Origin: Drosophila pseudoobscura
Lineage: Eukaryota > Arthropoda > Insecta > Diptera > Drosophilidae
NCBI RefSeq assembly: GCF_009870125.1
Contig: NC_046683.1
Coordinates: 6,014,001-6,078,000 of the forward strand
Length of the DNA: 64,000 bases
Reading direction: 5' to 3'
Part shown: positions 1 through 14,100 of the stretch, piece after piece
How the letters are laid out: each line of letters opens with the position of its first letter
Position numbering within the stretch: the stretch's first letter is position 1
Made by a program: the position numbers and the translations under genes
The notes under the pieces: model-generated
The model's input: the letters and a program-made list of their open reading frames with translations, nothing else
Databases searched by the model: none
Told to the model about the DNA's origin: nothing

Positions 1-1284
1 ATATATGTATGTATGTTTGTTTTTTATGTGTGTGTTTGTGTGTATGTGTATGCATGTAATGTACGTATGTGTTGTAGGCATGTGTGTGCCTTTTGAAATG
101 GTTGCCCTTTCTATTTCAAAACATTTGTCCGAATCGATTAGTATTTAAAACGTTTCTTAAATAGTTTTCTATATCAGTTATTAAAGCTTTCGGTTTTCAT
201 TAGACTAGTTCATATATATATATCAATATATATGTATATATAACTATGTATATTTCTGTGTGTATATATATATATACGTACTTAAAATATATATGTATGT
301 ATATGTTCCATAGTCTCTAATAATAAGAGGTATATACATTTTTATAGAGAGAGCCCGTCCCTGCCGCAATGTTCCAGAAACAAAAACTGATCGATCGGTA
401 CACCTATGTATACGGTGAAAAAATGGTAAATTCTAATATTGAGATATAGATACAGACACTGAAAAAACATGCTCGTGATGGCATGGACGTTTTTTAGGAC
501 GGTTTAATGTGGGAATCATCATCTGGCTCGCACGCACGCACGCAGACACTAATTTCTCAATCATCCATCAATCAAGCACTCAAACACCTATATACATAGT
601 ACTTATTAGTACCTTCTTATTAATCTAAGTCCTAGCAAAATGAAGCAAGAATGGCAATAAAATAACGCCTGAAATCGGCAGATCAAAATCCCACTAGAAT
701 TGGTTTCTCTGAGAGTTCTCCTAGCATTATCCACTGAGAAATAAGCGGACTGAAATCGTTGAGATATAAATTTCCCAGTGGTTTGTTCTTTTGCCAGGTT
801 TCGTAGTCGGCAATCAAAAATAAACGAAAGCGAAACCATATAGAGCTGATGCTGGAACACGGGTGGAGGAACTCTCTGACTATTTTGTGTGTTGTTGTTG
901 GTTTAGTTGTAGTTTTTACTTTAAATCTACTTGGAAATATATATAGTATATATATATCCTATTTGAATGTTTTACTTTATATATGTATACTATATTTGGG
1001 TTTCTTTCTTCTTTAGTTTCCATTTTGGGGGATCGTTAAGGCTAAACATACAATATAGAATATAGATCTATATTTCCTCTTTAGTTTGTATATCGAAGTG
1101 TATATATATATATGTATATATATATATATGGGTTTTATATATATATTTAGTTCTTGTACCATTGTAATACTGTCCGAATTGCTTATGGGTTGTCCTCGTC
1201 CAGTGTTGTGGCTGCTATGGGATTGGATACGGAAGGTGTTCTCTGGTTAGGGTATGGGGGGATATTTGGTCGCGGTTATAGTTC
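1..1284 (-). other. Cngl: 3' flank / probable 3' UTR of Cngl
   Basis: This stretch lies downstream of the Cngl stop codon and holds no supportable gene. It is rich in ATAT and TGTA tracts. I see no AATAAA on the minus strand. The nearest variant is ATTAAA, read on the minus strand from plus-strand 503-508, which would give a 3' UTR of roughly 780 bp. The true cleavage site could also lie outside the window. The short ORFs here show no protein-like composition. Confidence 0.5.
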
Positions 1285-2175
1285 TCAGAGCTTGTCTTTA
1301 TCACGATCGATGCTCATTGCTTTGAAGATGCCACGTCCGATGCCGTAACGCAGGTTGAATTGGTCCAGACTGGAAGCCCTCGGCCGCTGGCTGCCACTCT
1401 GGATCCCGCTGCCACTCGATGTGGGTCCAGCTCCTGTTGCGGGCGCCTCACCAGCCAAGCCGCTGGTGCCGCTACCAATGGGGCCGCCGGAGCCTCTGGC
1501 CAACTGCTCGTCCATGTCCGTCTCGCTGAACTCCGTTTCGGTGTCACTGAACTTGCGGCGCCGACGCAGGAACGTGCTGCAGTGTTTCAGGTCGCCCAGA
1601 TTGTCGGATAGTGAGTGTCCGCGCTTGCGCTCCTGCCGCTCCATCTCGGCGGCCAGCATTCGCACCTCCCAATCGTTGTTCCCGGTCCCACTGGCGGTAA
1701 GCTCTTCATCCGCCTCGGCCTCTGCTTCCGCTTCCGCTTCTTCTTCATCCTCGTCGTCCTCCTCTTCCGCAATGTTCAGCTTACTCGACGAGGAGCTCGA
1801 GCTGGAGCTCTCACCAATGTCCAGAATCACGCTATCCGAGAGCCGTGTGAGGTTGCCCGTTACGTCCGAGACCACCATGCCACTGGGTTTGCTACCGTCC
1901 GCCCCACTGAACCTGCCATCGCCAGCGGCTCCACTCCACTCGCGATATCCTCTGCTGCTGCTGCGTCCATTCCCCTGCCCCGTATAGAAGCTGGGATGGC
2001 TCTGGGCATGCCGTGTGCTCAGCGTGCCCGGCCCGCTGTAGTAGCTGCTGGGACAGTTCAGAGCATTGGCCGAAGCGGCATGATGCCGACTCGGTCCTGG
2101 GCCGGGTGATATACTGCGTCGGCCGCCCTGAATCGGAGGCGAAGAGGTAAACACCGTGTCCAGGGAATCCCCGCG
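1285..2175 (-). CDS. Cngl: Cngl coding exon 16 (last coding exon)
   Basis: It starts [18 protein letters not shown] after a cttacag acceptor and ends [13 protein letters not shown] with TGA at 1287-1285. It contains a Ser run, a long Glu/Asp/Ala tract ([20 protein letters not shown]) and a Gly/Ser/Pro-rich region. The antisense ORFs overlapping it are by-products of this composition. Confidence 0.9.
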   Translation of the reverse strand, partial: RGDSLDTVFTSSPPIQGGRRSISPGPGPSRHHAASANALNCPSSYYSGPGTLSTRHAQSHPSFYTGQGNGRSSSRGYREWSGAAGDGRFSGADGSKPSGMVVSDVTGNLTRLSDSVILDIGESSSSSSSSSKLNIAEEEDDEDEEEAEAEAEAEADEELTASGTGNNDWEVRMLAAEMERQERKRGHSLSDNLGDLKHCSTFLRRRRKFSDTETEFSETDMDEQLARGSGGPIGSGTSGLAGEAPATGAGPTSSGSGIQSGSQRPRASSLDQFNLRYGIGRGIFKAMSIDRDKDKL

Positions 2176-5100
2176 CTGTAAGTGGGATGAGAACCGTTTA
2201 GATACAATATTCAATGCGAAAGTGCGAGCACTCACCATGAAGAGAAGCTCTGCGGAGGAGCCCGAACTACTGTTCTCCTCTTCCGCCGGCTCATCGTCGT
2301 CCACCGAGATCTGCGAGAGCTTCTCCCGCTTCTGCCGGCGGGCTATAGCGAGGACTGAGGATGGAACCGCAGCCGAGGATGAAGCTGTTGAAGAAGACTT
2401 CTGCTCGATGGATCGCAGCTTCAGCTGGAGCTGGGCAATGATGGCATCGCGACGGCGCACCTCCCCGGCCATGCTCGAGAACTGCGTCTCGAATTTCGAG
2501 TGCATTTCGTTCATGTGCGTCTTGATCACGTGATTGATGCCGCTGAGTATCTGATTGAAGTAGTCCTGCGCTTCTGGAAATCCTTGAAGAGCAAAACATC
2601 AAACCGTTATTAGCACCAAAAGACAACAGGATCGGGATAAAGGGGGTACAGTAGTGTCTGGCGAACATGAGTCTTGCTGGGGTCAGAGGACTTTCAAAAT
2701 AGTATTAGTTATCAGGCTGTGAGTATCAAAGCATTGCGGCACTACATATTGTACTTATGGCTACACATGTGTATATACTTCTCTGAGTTCGGACTTTATC
2801 GTAATCGCATCATAATATATACATACGCAGTTGTTAGTTATTTACACGCATTCCAATAAAAGTAACAGTAACAGACGCATTGCGTCTCCGTCGCAATCAA
2901 CCAAAAGTTCAGCTCAGGTTTCAATATACATATATATGTATATATATGTACATATTTGTTGGGTTGCGTGAAAGGGCTGATTGTTTACAAGGAGCATTAG
3001 CTAAGTGTTAGGTTAGGTTATGTTACATGCTTCAGCGAGTGAGAGTACCAATATGGCAGCTTTTTCATTCCATAGCGTTCCCAAAGCGTGCGAGCGTGAC
3101 TGTACGTTGATCAGCTGAAATATTTGGCTCAGATCTGTGCATAGCTGTATTTCGTGTACTTAACCAAAGTTGCAGAAACTTAAATGTGTTTCAGATCTCT
3201 TAAACTATATTTACAACCATTGGTAACTCCTTCAAAATTTGCTGAATGGGAAGCTCTTACACCATCATGTGATGAAAGGGACTTATGCTACATTTACAGA
3301 AAGGTTCAATACATATATTCTATAAGTAAATTTTTCAATATAAATTAAGGACATATGCATATATATGTAAAAGGAGAGCAGGCGATTCGTAAATTTAAAC
3401 TTAAAGATGAAATAAGAGAAAAATTGCACAACTTTACTCCAGGGGTTTAAAATATTCGATATTTACGATTCAGTGATAGTTCTTTAAGCAGGGATCATTA
3501 AATTGTTTAAATTATAACAGTGGAATTAATATTCGTTAAGCTTCGCTCAAAATGCGCTTCCTCCATGCAATAATTTTTAATAAATCAGTTAAATGCAACG
3601 GCGAGGCGGGGAGGAATATAGATAGATATACTTAAAACAGAGACAGGAGATTGTATGTAGCTTGAAGAAGAGAAGAAGGATAGCAAAGCATAGGAGAGAA
3701 GTAGAGCAGGAGAGCTTGTTGTTGTTGAGGTCTCTGTGTGTGCGTTACCACTCCGCAACAGACATGCACAGGTGTGTTTGTGTGTGTAAAGGGGAATAGA
3801 CGGACAGTACAATATAGAGTTTAGTGGACATAGAGAAAGATAGATAGACAGATAGATAGTTTGCCAAAAGTACAGTTGTGTGTCGGTTGGGGTTGAAAGC
3901 GTTGCGTTGGTTGCTCTAGTTCACACATGTCTGCTTGTTGTACGAGTAATTGCTGTTGTTGTAGCTGATGTTGATTTGTGTGGAGGTGGAAAACGGATTA
4001 GATCTGAAGCAGATATATTTACCTTCGGGCCTGGGCCCCTGGCTGCCACCAGCCAACGCATTGTTCGTGGTGGAGGTGGTGGTGTTCTGTCTGAGCTGCA
4101 AATTCAAATTCAAATCTGTGGATGTTGTGGATTGAGCATGAAATTCGGTATTCTGTGAGAGTATCTGATTCGATTTCGATGACACCGACGACGACGAGCA
4201 TTCGACGACATATGAGGTCGATGCTGCTGCCGCTGTTGCTGCTGCTCCAGCTGATGATAATGATAAGAGTGATGATGAGGCCGCTGCTCCTAAGGCTGAC
4301 GACGTTGAGGCGCTGCCAACGCCAGCAACGAGTCCGCCAATGCCGTCGCTATCACTGCCCTCCAATACAGGTGGAGGTGGGAACTGGAGATGAGGTTGCG
4401 GCTGCGGCTGAGACTGACTCTGGGGCTGCAGCTCGAACGCGAAACTCTCTTGAGGCGAATTCGTTGGCGTTACCAACGTCAACGTCGGCGACCATATGTG
4501 TGTCTCGGAAACCGGAAGTGGAACCGCAACCGGAATCGGAAACGGATACATCGGATTAGAAGAGAAAGCTGCGGTACCCATACCGCTACCGCTACCATTA
4601 GACGAATTTTTACCGTTACCGTTAGCGGTACCGTTACCGTTACCGTTACTCGGACTTAACGCGATCGCGTGCTGCGAATGTTGCGAATGGGCCACGCCGG
4701 AAGCGCCGCCAAAGGCAGCGAACTGACCTTCCTCTTTGGCACTGGCGGGCGGGCTAGAAAGAGTTGAATGGAACGTTACACTCTTCAAGAGCTTACTGTG
4801 CCTAGCCACGTACCCTTCCAAGGTCGGCTCCGCCAGCAGCACTCTCGACGCGTGCGCGTGCGCCGTGGCTGTGACTGTGGCAGTCGCCTCGTCTTGGGCA
4901 TCACCTCCGCCGATGCCGCCGCCGCTGCCGTTGCCGCTGCCACCGCTTCCGCCATTGGGACCACCGCCCTTCTGCAGCTTCTTGAGTATGCTCTTTAGCT
5001 TCCGACGCTCGACGGTTTCATTCGATTCCGGGCTGAGGGGCAGCGGCACGTACTGCATCTGTCCATGCCGGGAGTTGCCGGTGTCCGATGCTGATGCAGA

Positions 5101-8100
5101 GGCCGATGCCGAGGCGGATGTATTGGTCGATATTGATGTGGAACTGGTGGTGGACTCGTAGGCACTGAGAAACTGTGAGTAGATTCCGGAGGTATCGCTG
5201 TAGCAGCGATAGAGCGACTCCGTGATGGGCAGATTCCCTCCCTGGTCGGACTTGGAGCAGTCCAGGCTAAAGCTGCGCGTCTGTAGGGCCTTCTCCAGCT
5301 CCGCTAGTTTCTGCCGCTCGTTGAGGATTTTCAGCCGCTTGACAAACGGCAGGCCACTGTACTCCGGCGACAGGTCGAACACGCTCTGGTAGAACTTTCG
5401 GCGCGGCTCAGCCAGTTCTCCATCCGGCAGCTGCTGCTCGGGCTTCTGCAGGCGTAGGCACTCCCGCTTGGTGCTCGCCTGGCTGGCCGAAGAGCTGGTG
5501 TTGCTGGTAGAGTCATGAGCGTGGCCATGACCATGGGCGTGTCGGGGCGATCTGGAGCTGCTCCTGGCACTGTGGTGACGCGGACGGGACAGGGACTGGG
5601 ACTGGGCCTGGGCGGTGGCCTCCATCTGCTGCGGAATGTTGCTCAGCGAGTAGTTTTTCAGGGGCGTGGCTAGGTCGTCCGGCGAGCAGTTGGTGAGGCT
5701 CGTGTAGCTGGAGGACATGAGCGTCGCTAGCTTCAGTTTGGACCAGGGCTTGGAGATGGGCGTGCCGTCAGTGTCCGTGTCTGATTGCATGGGAGTGTTG
5801 AGCTTGTAGGACGGCTTGGTCACCTTCTTCGATATCGTGGCTATGGCCAGGGCTTGGCCAGGTCCTACTCCCCCTCCCAATCCCACACCCCCCGATGCTT
5901 TTTCCTCCGCTAAGATCGCTGGTGGTAGGGGCAACGTTGAAGCATGCTTGGCAATCAGAGCCAGCGACTTGGGGGGCTCCTTCTTGGCTATCGCTCCGGT
6001 ACTGGGACCCGGCGAGGATCCACTTGCCCCGCCGCCCTGTATCTGCTGTATCTTCTGTTTGAAGGAGACCTTCATGATGGGCTTGATCTGGGCGACTGTC
6101 AGCAGCTGACTTCCCGAGGGGAGTCCTGTTCCCAATCCTGCTGCGGCTGCTGTCGCTCCTCCGAAGTCAATCTTGCTGCTGATGCTGGGAGGCGTCTTGA
6201 CCTGACAGGTCAGTAAGGGCAAAGGGGCAGGAATACCAAAAGGCAGGGAAAGAAAAAGAGTTATAAATGTTAGTGAGGGCTCAAAAAGTGGCTAATGGTC
6301 TTGGATTGTTTGTCTGAGTTCTGGTTGGGGGTTGGTTTATCGGGATCTATGTTTTGATCAGGGTTTGGTTTTTTTTTAAGCTTTACCATTACGAGGCCGG
6401 AATCGCCTCCGGCGTTCGCTTGCGGCTCGTTCTTAATTTTCAACTGCTGCAATCGCTGGATCAGGGGAAAGCCTTCGTTGAACTCTCGTTCGGGCTCTTC
6501 CTGTATCGATTCCTGCGGCGATAACGTACACGTTACATGTGAGTGAGGTGGAGATTTCTGTGGTGGTGTGGACTTAACAGCTCGCTCTTCGCGATCCTAG
6601 TGCAAGACACATAAAGACACATACAAAACTACTTTTTAGGAGCCGGGGAATTAATTACATACAACACGAATTTTGGGTGATTCTCATAATTGGGCGGGCA
6701 TTTTGGAAGCTAAACAAAACCAAAATAAAAGAAAAAAACCAGAAAATAATAGCCCTGCAACGCAAAAGCGTGGTGTGTACAAGGAAATTATGAATTATGT
6801 GGCATGTCAGTGAGTGTCTTCCTGTATCTGTATCTGTACCTATACCTACACCTGTATCTATTTTTATTTTGTTGTGGCCTGTTAAGTATTCGTGTAATAA
6901 GCACAAGCAGGAACGCAACTATGGGTATCATCCAGCCAAAAAAAAGTAATCAGAATGATAATGGTAGAGGACCTACCGATGAGTAATATCATACATACAT
7001 CTTGTATTACGAAAATAGGTGGGAGCGTTAAATTATTGTTATTATTAAACTCCAATTTAGTTCATTTTATTTCAATAAGATTATATTTGGGATACTAAAA
7101 ACGTATTTTTACCCCGAACGAGGTCATCCATAGTTTCCAGAACGCTGAAACCTCAGTTTTATTTGTTTTATTCGTTTAAACCTGAAGCTTTGGTTCATTT
7201 TCCTTTCCACAACGAAATTGATCAAGCAGTGCGTGACTGAAACCTGAACGTGCGGTTCGCTTTTTCTTGAAACTATCCAACAAGCAGTTTTGCGGCCAAA
7301 CAGTTTATTTCCGCTTTCACAGGCAAGAGATCAAGCATCGTGACTCTAAAAGCAGTTCATAAAAAAAACCTTAAGCAGTTTATTTCCCCTTCACAAGACT
7401 CAGATCAAGCAGTGCGTTGCTGTAAGAAGTTTATGCACTAAACGTGAAGAAGTTCATTTCCCGTTCACAAGAGATATTAAGCAGTGTGTCGCTGAAACAA
7501 AATACATTACACAGACCCACTAAAGAAAATAAAGATGTCTGTCCGGAGAAGTTGGATGTCAATCTTCATATATTGGAATTCCGGATGCCAGAATAATAAT
7601 TGCGGGGTAATATTTTTGGGGAGAACCTCTGTTGTCACTAAATTTGAAAACATTGAAATATAATGCAAACTAATAAATATCCCAATAATGCGGACTGTTC
7701 CCCTTAACATCAACTGCATAATGACTCGTTTTATTTCCTGCAATTGTTTCTTAATTGTTTGAAGCTTGGCTTGCATAACGTGCTGCTAATTACAAGAATG
7801 AAGATTAAGATAAAGCTAAAACATTGATTTGGGTGGAGTTTGGTTTTGATTTTGAAGGTGCACTAACAACTGCATTACAATGGAACACACATGAATGAGC
7901 AACTAGAAGTAATTGAGGAAGCGTCTCAGATACAACTGGATACAACTGGAACTGGTGTGTATCTGTAACTGTATCTGTATCTGCAACGTCTGTAACTGTA
8001 TCTTTGGGTGTATGTATCTGTGGCTGTTTCTGTGGCTTTGTCTGTGCTGTTTTTCCATTTGTCAAGCTGTTCATTCAATGCGTTTGTTTTATTTGTGAAG

Positions 8101-11100
8101 AAAAACCATTTAAAGCTTGCTGGATGTGGGTGTGGGATGAGAATGTGTATGTGGATGAGGCATCATGAACCATTGCTGGCTGGGTGGCGAGTGGTGGGTG
8201 GTGAGAGAAAAAGTGAGTTGCGTGTGGTGGCTGTTTGGTGGTCAGTGGCATCTGGCGGTGGGAGGTGTGTCCTTACCTGCTTTTCCTTGAGCAGCCGCAA
8301 ACGCTGCAGCAATGGGAGCCCGGCCCCAATCGGACTGGGGGTCTTGTCGTGCAGCTCGTCCTTGGCATCGGCGGTGTCTGCGTCCTTCTCGTCCGAGCGT
8401 ACGCGAGACATGCGCTTCAGCATGATCTTGCTGCCGCGGGGCGAGGTGTTGTGCAGCGGTTGCATCTCCAGCGACTCGTCGCTCTTCCGGGAGGTTCTGC
8501 CCATGAGAGAGAAATTAGGGAGTAACTTCGTTTGGTGCTGTGGTAAATCCCACCTGGACTTCTTCAGCACATTACGAAAACCCTTCACATCGTGCTTCAG
8601 CTTGTCCACAATCTTCTTGGATGCACTGTTCTCGCTGCTATCGCTCTGGTGCACCTGTCCCTGGTGATGGGCCTGATGGTGGTGCGGATGGGCCGCCGCA
8701 TAGGCCGCGTTCTCCTTTTCGAGCGCCGCCTTCGCGTACTTCTTGTTCACGCAACGCACCTCCATGAGACGCTTGCGTCCGAGAGTCTGGAGGATCTCTT
8801 GCGCATCCGGATAGTCCTTCATGGCTGCCAGAACATCCTCGCGAGAAAGCGAAAAGAGCTCCGAGTAGCCCACAGAACGAACGTCCGCAGTGCGCCTTTG
8901 GTATAGATGATTCATGAGTCAAAATATCATCAAGGATTCCTCAATTGTACCACTCACTTGTTTAGCCCGTCCAGATTGAGGATGCCGATCTCGCCGAAAA
9001 AATCGCCAGCCTTCATTGTTGTCAGCACCTTGCCCGTTTCGCTGAGCACCTCCAGGATTCCATCGGCGATGATAAACATCTCGCGGGCCACCTCACCCTT
9101 GCGGCAGATGGAGTCGCCAGGCGTAAAGATGTAAGCCTTCATTTTTAGCACGAGATCGTGCAGAAACTCCGGCTGGCACTCTTGGAATATGGTCACCTTC
9201 TTCAGCACACTCAGGTTCACGTGTAAGGCCAATTCGGTTTTCAGTTTGTCGGGCAGCAGGCCCAAAGCTGTGTTGATGTCGCCACCACCCTGTATTCGCC
9301 CCCGCGACCAGCTGTAGTCGTACCATCGCAGCACGCGACGCTTCATCCCACCCGGTACCTGAAAGCACACGGATCGATATCAGTAGGAGGGAGGCTCGAA
9401 GGGAAGTGTGAACGGAATAATGAAGCTACCTTGTGATGCCTCATGTAGGTCTTGGCCCCATCCAGCAAACGTTCGAACTCCAGACGATTCGCATTCCGAT
9501 TCGTTATCACATTGCCCACTTGGCCAACAATTGTCGCGAAGATAAAAACACCAATCAAATAACTGACGATCGTAAAAATATATCTGCGAAAGAGAAGATC
9601 AGCCGATCAGATATCAATCAGTTAGCATAACGGAATATATATAGGAGAGTATCATATGCGTATAAGAGAGAGAGAGAGAGAAATCGAAAAAAGGATGATG
9701 ATATTTATTTCACCAAAAAAATGAGGCCCATCTGAACCTTCATAATTTCTCTGTCTCTCATTCATATAATATTCATATACACACTTTATTGGCAAGATCA
9801 ATCAAAGTTTTCGAAAGCTGAATGCAGTGGAAAATTGTTGTATTTATGTTTGCAAAGTATTTTTCTACATTTTGGCGATGCAAATAAATATCAATGAAAT
9901 TGTTCTAGGCTGTCGCACGCTTTCGAAAACTTCGATGTCAATGTTTGAAGAGAATGCAACAGATCAGTCAGAATTAGAACTAGAACACCAAGGAAGACGA
10001 ATCGGTGGACAGCCCCCAAAACAAATTGCATGATATTTGATACGATTTGATTGACTTTGCTTAGAGTATAGATGTGATTTAGATGAATTTTAGTTGATGA
10101 TCATACCCATAGCTAGAGCCAAACTGAAGCAGGCGTGATTTAATGCCACGTCTAGGTATTGATCTTGGGCCGTCCACCGAAAAGTTCGGTCTGATTTGTA
10201 CATTCGGTGCATTTAAAGAAAAATTCGAAATGAGAGCAGAACCCGGAAGAACATAACCCAACCCCCGATCAGAATTTATGTCTTTCGACTGGCATGGTAT
10301 GCCATGGTATACTATTTGATCGCTGCCGTACTCACTCTGCATTCGTCTCGGGCGTCGGCAGGTCCCCGATGGTGGTCAGCGTCAGGGTGGACCAGTAGAG
10401 GCTGCCCAGATACTTCCGCGTGAGGGTGGCATAGTCACCCGGCCTATACGGATACACCCAATCACCCTGGAACATATGACGCAAAACCGGACGGTTAATC
10501 ACTGAGAGGAGCGCGAATGGCAATGCCAATGCCAGGGTCTTGCACTCACCTGGAAACCCTCCGCCTCTGAGAGTAAAAAATAGAAGCAACCGAACCAATG
10601 TGCCAATATTAACAGGATATGAATTAGGTTAACAACGCGCCATAAATTTGGCCAAACTGTTCTACTCTCTACGATGTAATAAAATCTCACAGATCGATAA
10701 ACCTTCAAAAGGAAATGGAAAACAGCAAAATGAGATTAACATGTGCCCCAATGTTTTCGCCTCGGCTCTGTGCGGGTGCGGAACTCACTTTAAAAAAGCG
10801 CGTAAAACGCAAAAGCGGATGGGTGCCCATCTTGAGCTGCAGCAGATCCAATGGTATCAGCGCTATCATGTCGAAGATGAAGTCACGCGAGTGAACGTAG
10901 TGGCAGGCCAGCTTCCTGTCATCATATACCTGGAAAAGGAAGGGTGCGGTTAGAGGGGTTATTTTTATTAAGGGTCCGGAGTAAAGGTCCGCTCACCATT
11001 AGGCCCTGCTCCAGATAGCCTGTGCGTAATTGAACTATTATATCTAAGATAAATACAACATCTGTCATCGAATCGCAGATAAGCCAAAAGGTAGGCACAG

Positions 11101-14100
11101 CTTGCTGTCCGTCCGAAATTAGAAAGCAGATAATTAGTGAATTAAAAATAGAGAAACAAAAAATCATCCCTTTCGGTTTAAAGTGGTCAAGGGCAATTAT
11201 TCAAGGCCCCATCCGGGCGGTAGTTGACAATTGCCAGGGGAAAGGCCTGTCCAGGCAACGGTAGCCACAACTGCGGGCCTTTGTGGCCAGGATAAAGGTC
11301 AGCTTAAGACCCGACTTTTGTTTGCCATAGTCATAGTCGTAGCCACCTCTAATCTGATGACAAACACCAGCTAACTGGGCCATAAACAAACATTTGCCCA
11401 GGCCTGGCTGCGTGTCTTATAATTGAGTCATTACAAGCCAAAGAGCGGGAACAAACAGATAAAAAACGGATAACTTTTCACCACCCCCAGCGCCACTCAC
11501 ACGGTTGGTGAAGTAACTACGGAATACCCTTCGTCCGACATCTTCCATGGACTGCGACCAAGTCCACTGGCTGTGGAAATGTACCCCCCACTCTAGAGGG
11601 GGCAGCGACCGGGACAGCGGGGCAACTCGCATTACACAAAACTCTTTAAGCGTAATGACAAAAGGGTGTTGGCTTTCACAAAGGCGAACAAAGGTCTGTC
11701 TGGACCACCTTTAGAAGGTTGACTGATGGATCTGAGGGCTGGGGGAGTGGCAAAAAGGGAAGAGTACTGAATGGAGAACTGAATGGGGATTGTAAAGGTA
11801 AAGGTATCTGTCTGATGTGACAGATAAGACTCACCTGCAGTTCAGGAAAGCTCTGCCTCACAATTAGGGTCCATAGATTATATAGAACACATACAGTTAC
11901 CATCATTAGCCAATAGAAGTAAAAATTTTCATCTGGATTAACAACGGATCGTCGTTTCTGCAGATAGCGTCGTCTACGTTTAACACTTTTGTCGACGTCA
12001 CCAGAGGCACTTTCTGAACCCGTATCTTCAACAGTTTCCTGCAAAGCCCCATGTTTAGTATTTATCCTCCAATTAATGGCATACTCGTAATGTGTGTGTG
12101 TGTGCGACCCGCGAGCGGTGTATCTCACCTGTGTTTCGGGTATCTGTCTAGTCGAGAAACGCTTCAAGAAGGAGTCTTCGCGCTTGAGCGGTGGTTTTTT
12201 CTGTATCGCCGACGAGATCTGCACGGTGGTGCGTAGCTTCATCCAGCGCTGGTTCGATCGTGTCCTGTTTGGCGTAGGAGTGAGAGAGCATACAATTAGG
12301 ATCATAAAACGATATCCCCCCTAGGGTTCGCGATAGGGATTGTCTCACACATCGAACTACAGTAGCTAAGAAACGGAAATGAGCTACGAGTACGAGTACC
12401 TCTAGGAGGCGAAGGGCGCAACTGAAGGGGCATTCCAACTAAGCGTGCGCTCACGTTACGTTAAGGTGCTGGAAGTGCGAGGAACGCACACATACATATT
12501 CATACGCATTCACTTACGGGTACGTAACACGAGACATCAAACACTTACGCTATGCTATTGCTGATGACGGAGTACGGTTACAGATACGGATATGATACAG
12601 GTTCGGTTACGGCTACGGCTACGGCTACGGATACTTAGTGGCAAGGCAAACATTCAAACGGTTAGGAGGTGGGAGAACCCAAAAGGCCGTAACGTAAAGG
12701 CACGCAACATTAACGTACGGCAAGGGCAACGGCAACGGCAACGGCAATGGTAACGGTAACGATAGCTGTAACGGTAACGCTAACAGTAAGATGAAACGGA
12801 AACACAACGAACAAAACACGCAACAAGCAAGGAGAGGGAAAACAGTGGATCAAGTAGGATGTAGGATACAGATGGATGGCGCAGTAGAGGAAGCAGGCAT
12901 GCAAAAGTTAGAGAATCGCAGATTTGATAGATAAAAGATAAAAGATTAAACATTATAGATTGAATGTCTGTGAGTGCAGATAGCAAAGGCATTCCACGGA
13001 AATCAAATCAAACCAGAGGAAATAGCAATCAGAGACGTTATGCAATCCACAGGAAGAAATTAACAAGAAAATTGCAATTGGAAAATATTTCTGAGAAGCA
13101 GCAGCGGCAGCGCGAGGCAGAGACAGACAGAGAGCGAAAGACTGAGAGAGAAATGGGGTATAGTGGGGGCTGGGCGGAAGTTGGGAAAAGCTGGGGGAAA
13201 GGGAAATTTGAGGCAAGCGGCCAACAACTTTTCGCTCCCGATATAAATAGCACTTATTGTACGAGTACGAATAGCTGTGGGAAAATGTGTGCTGCAAAGC
13301 TGTCGGCCAGGTGAATTGTTAGGCAGGCTTCGTGTTCGCAGCACTTTTACCCTTCAGCGGAAATCCAATGAAACTGAAAACTTTATTTCTCAATTAAAAA
13401 ACTAAAAAGCTGACAAGAAAGGAAGCTAGGCTAGCTACGGCATGCCGAGGCTTCGTATACCCTTGCAAGGTCGGAAAAATCTTTGAACAATGTTCTTTAG
13501 CAGGTGCCAGAGGGAATCAACTGGAATGTTTGTAAACGTAAGCCAAGTTACTCCACATTGTTTTTCAAGCTATTAAGTTAACAACATTGAGGACTTGTAC
13601 AAGAATTACTACAACTTTGAGAGCAACTATGGAATCTGAAAGTACTAGCTATTCTCGAATGATTATTTTGCCCTTAAGATAAACAATTGTCAGTGGCTTT
13701 CACTTGTCCACAAGTAGTTCCATTATAGCAGACAGTCAGACAACACACTGATTGCAGAGCCTGCCGTTTGATTGAAAAACTATTCCCTGCAAGGGCATTA
13801 CTGTGCACTATCTACAGACTCGATCTAGGACTAGCCTACAACTACTTGGGATACTTGGGGGGAATCGGAGCTTTCGGGTAGGGATTGACGGGGTTTGGGT
13901 GAGGTTTTACCACTTTAAACTTTTGCTCAAGCCGCTCAAGGTCGCCATTCAATCGTCTGTTCTGCTATTGCATGATGTACACAATTTATTTTTCTATATA
14001 CGATATACGAGTATATACATGGCCTATGTACATTCAAATTTGATTTCTTGCTGATTGGTTAATTGTTTGTGTTCGCTTAATTTATGCACAGTTTAATATT

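Noticed and set aside
1355..1987. 210-codon plus-strand ORF over the last Cngl exon
   Set aside because: Antisense to confirmed Cngl coding sequence; the Ser and Ala runs come from the opposite Glu/Ala and Ser tracts.
11417..11632. Minus-strand ORF between the S1 and S2 exons as a Cngl exon
   Set aside because: S1 and S2 exons already join in phase 0 and the sequence has no CNG similarity.
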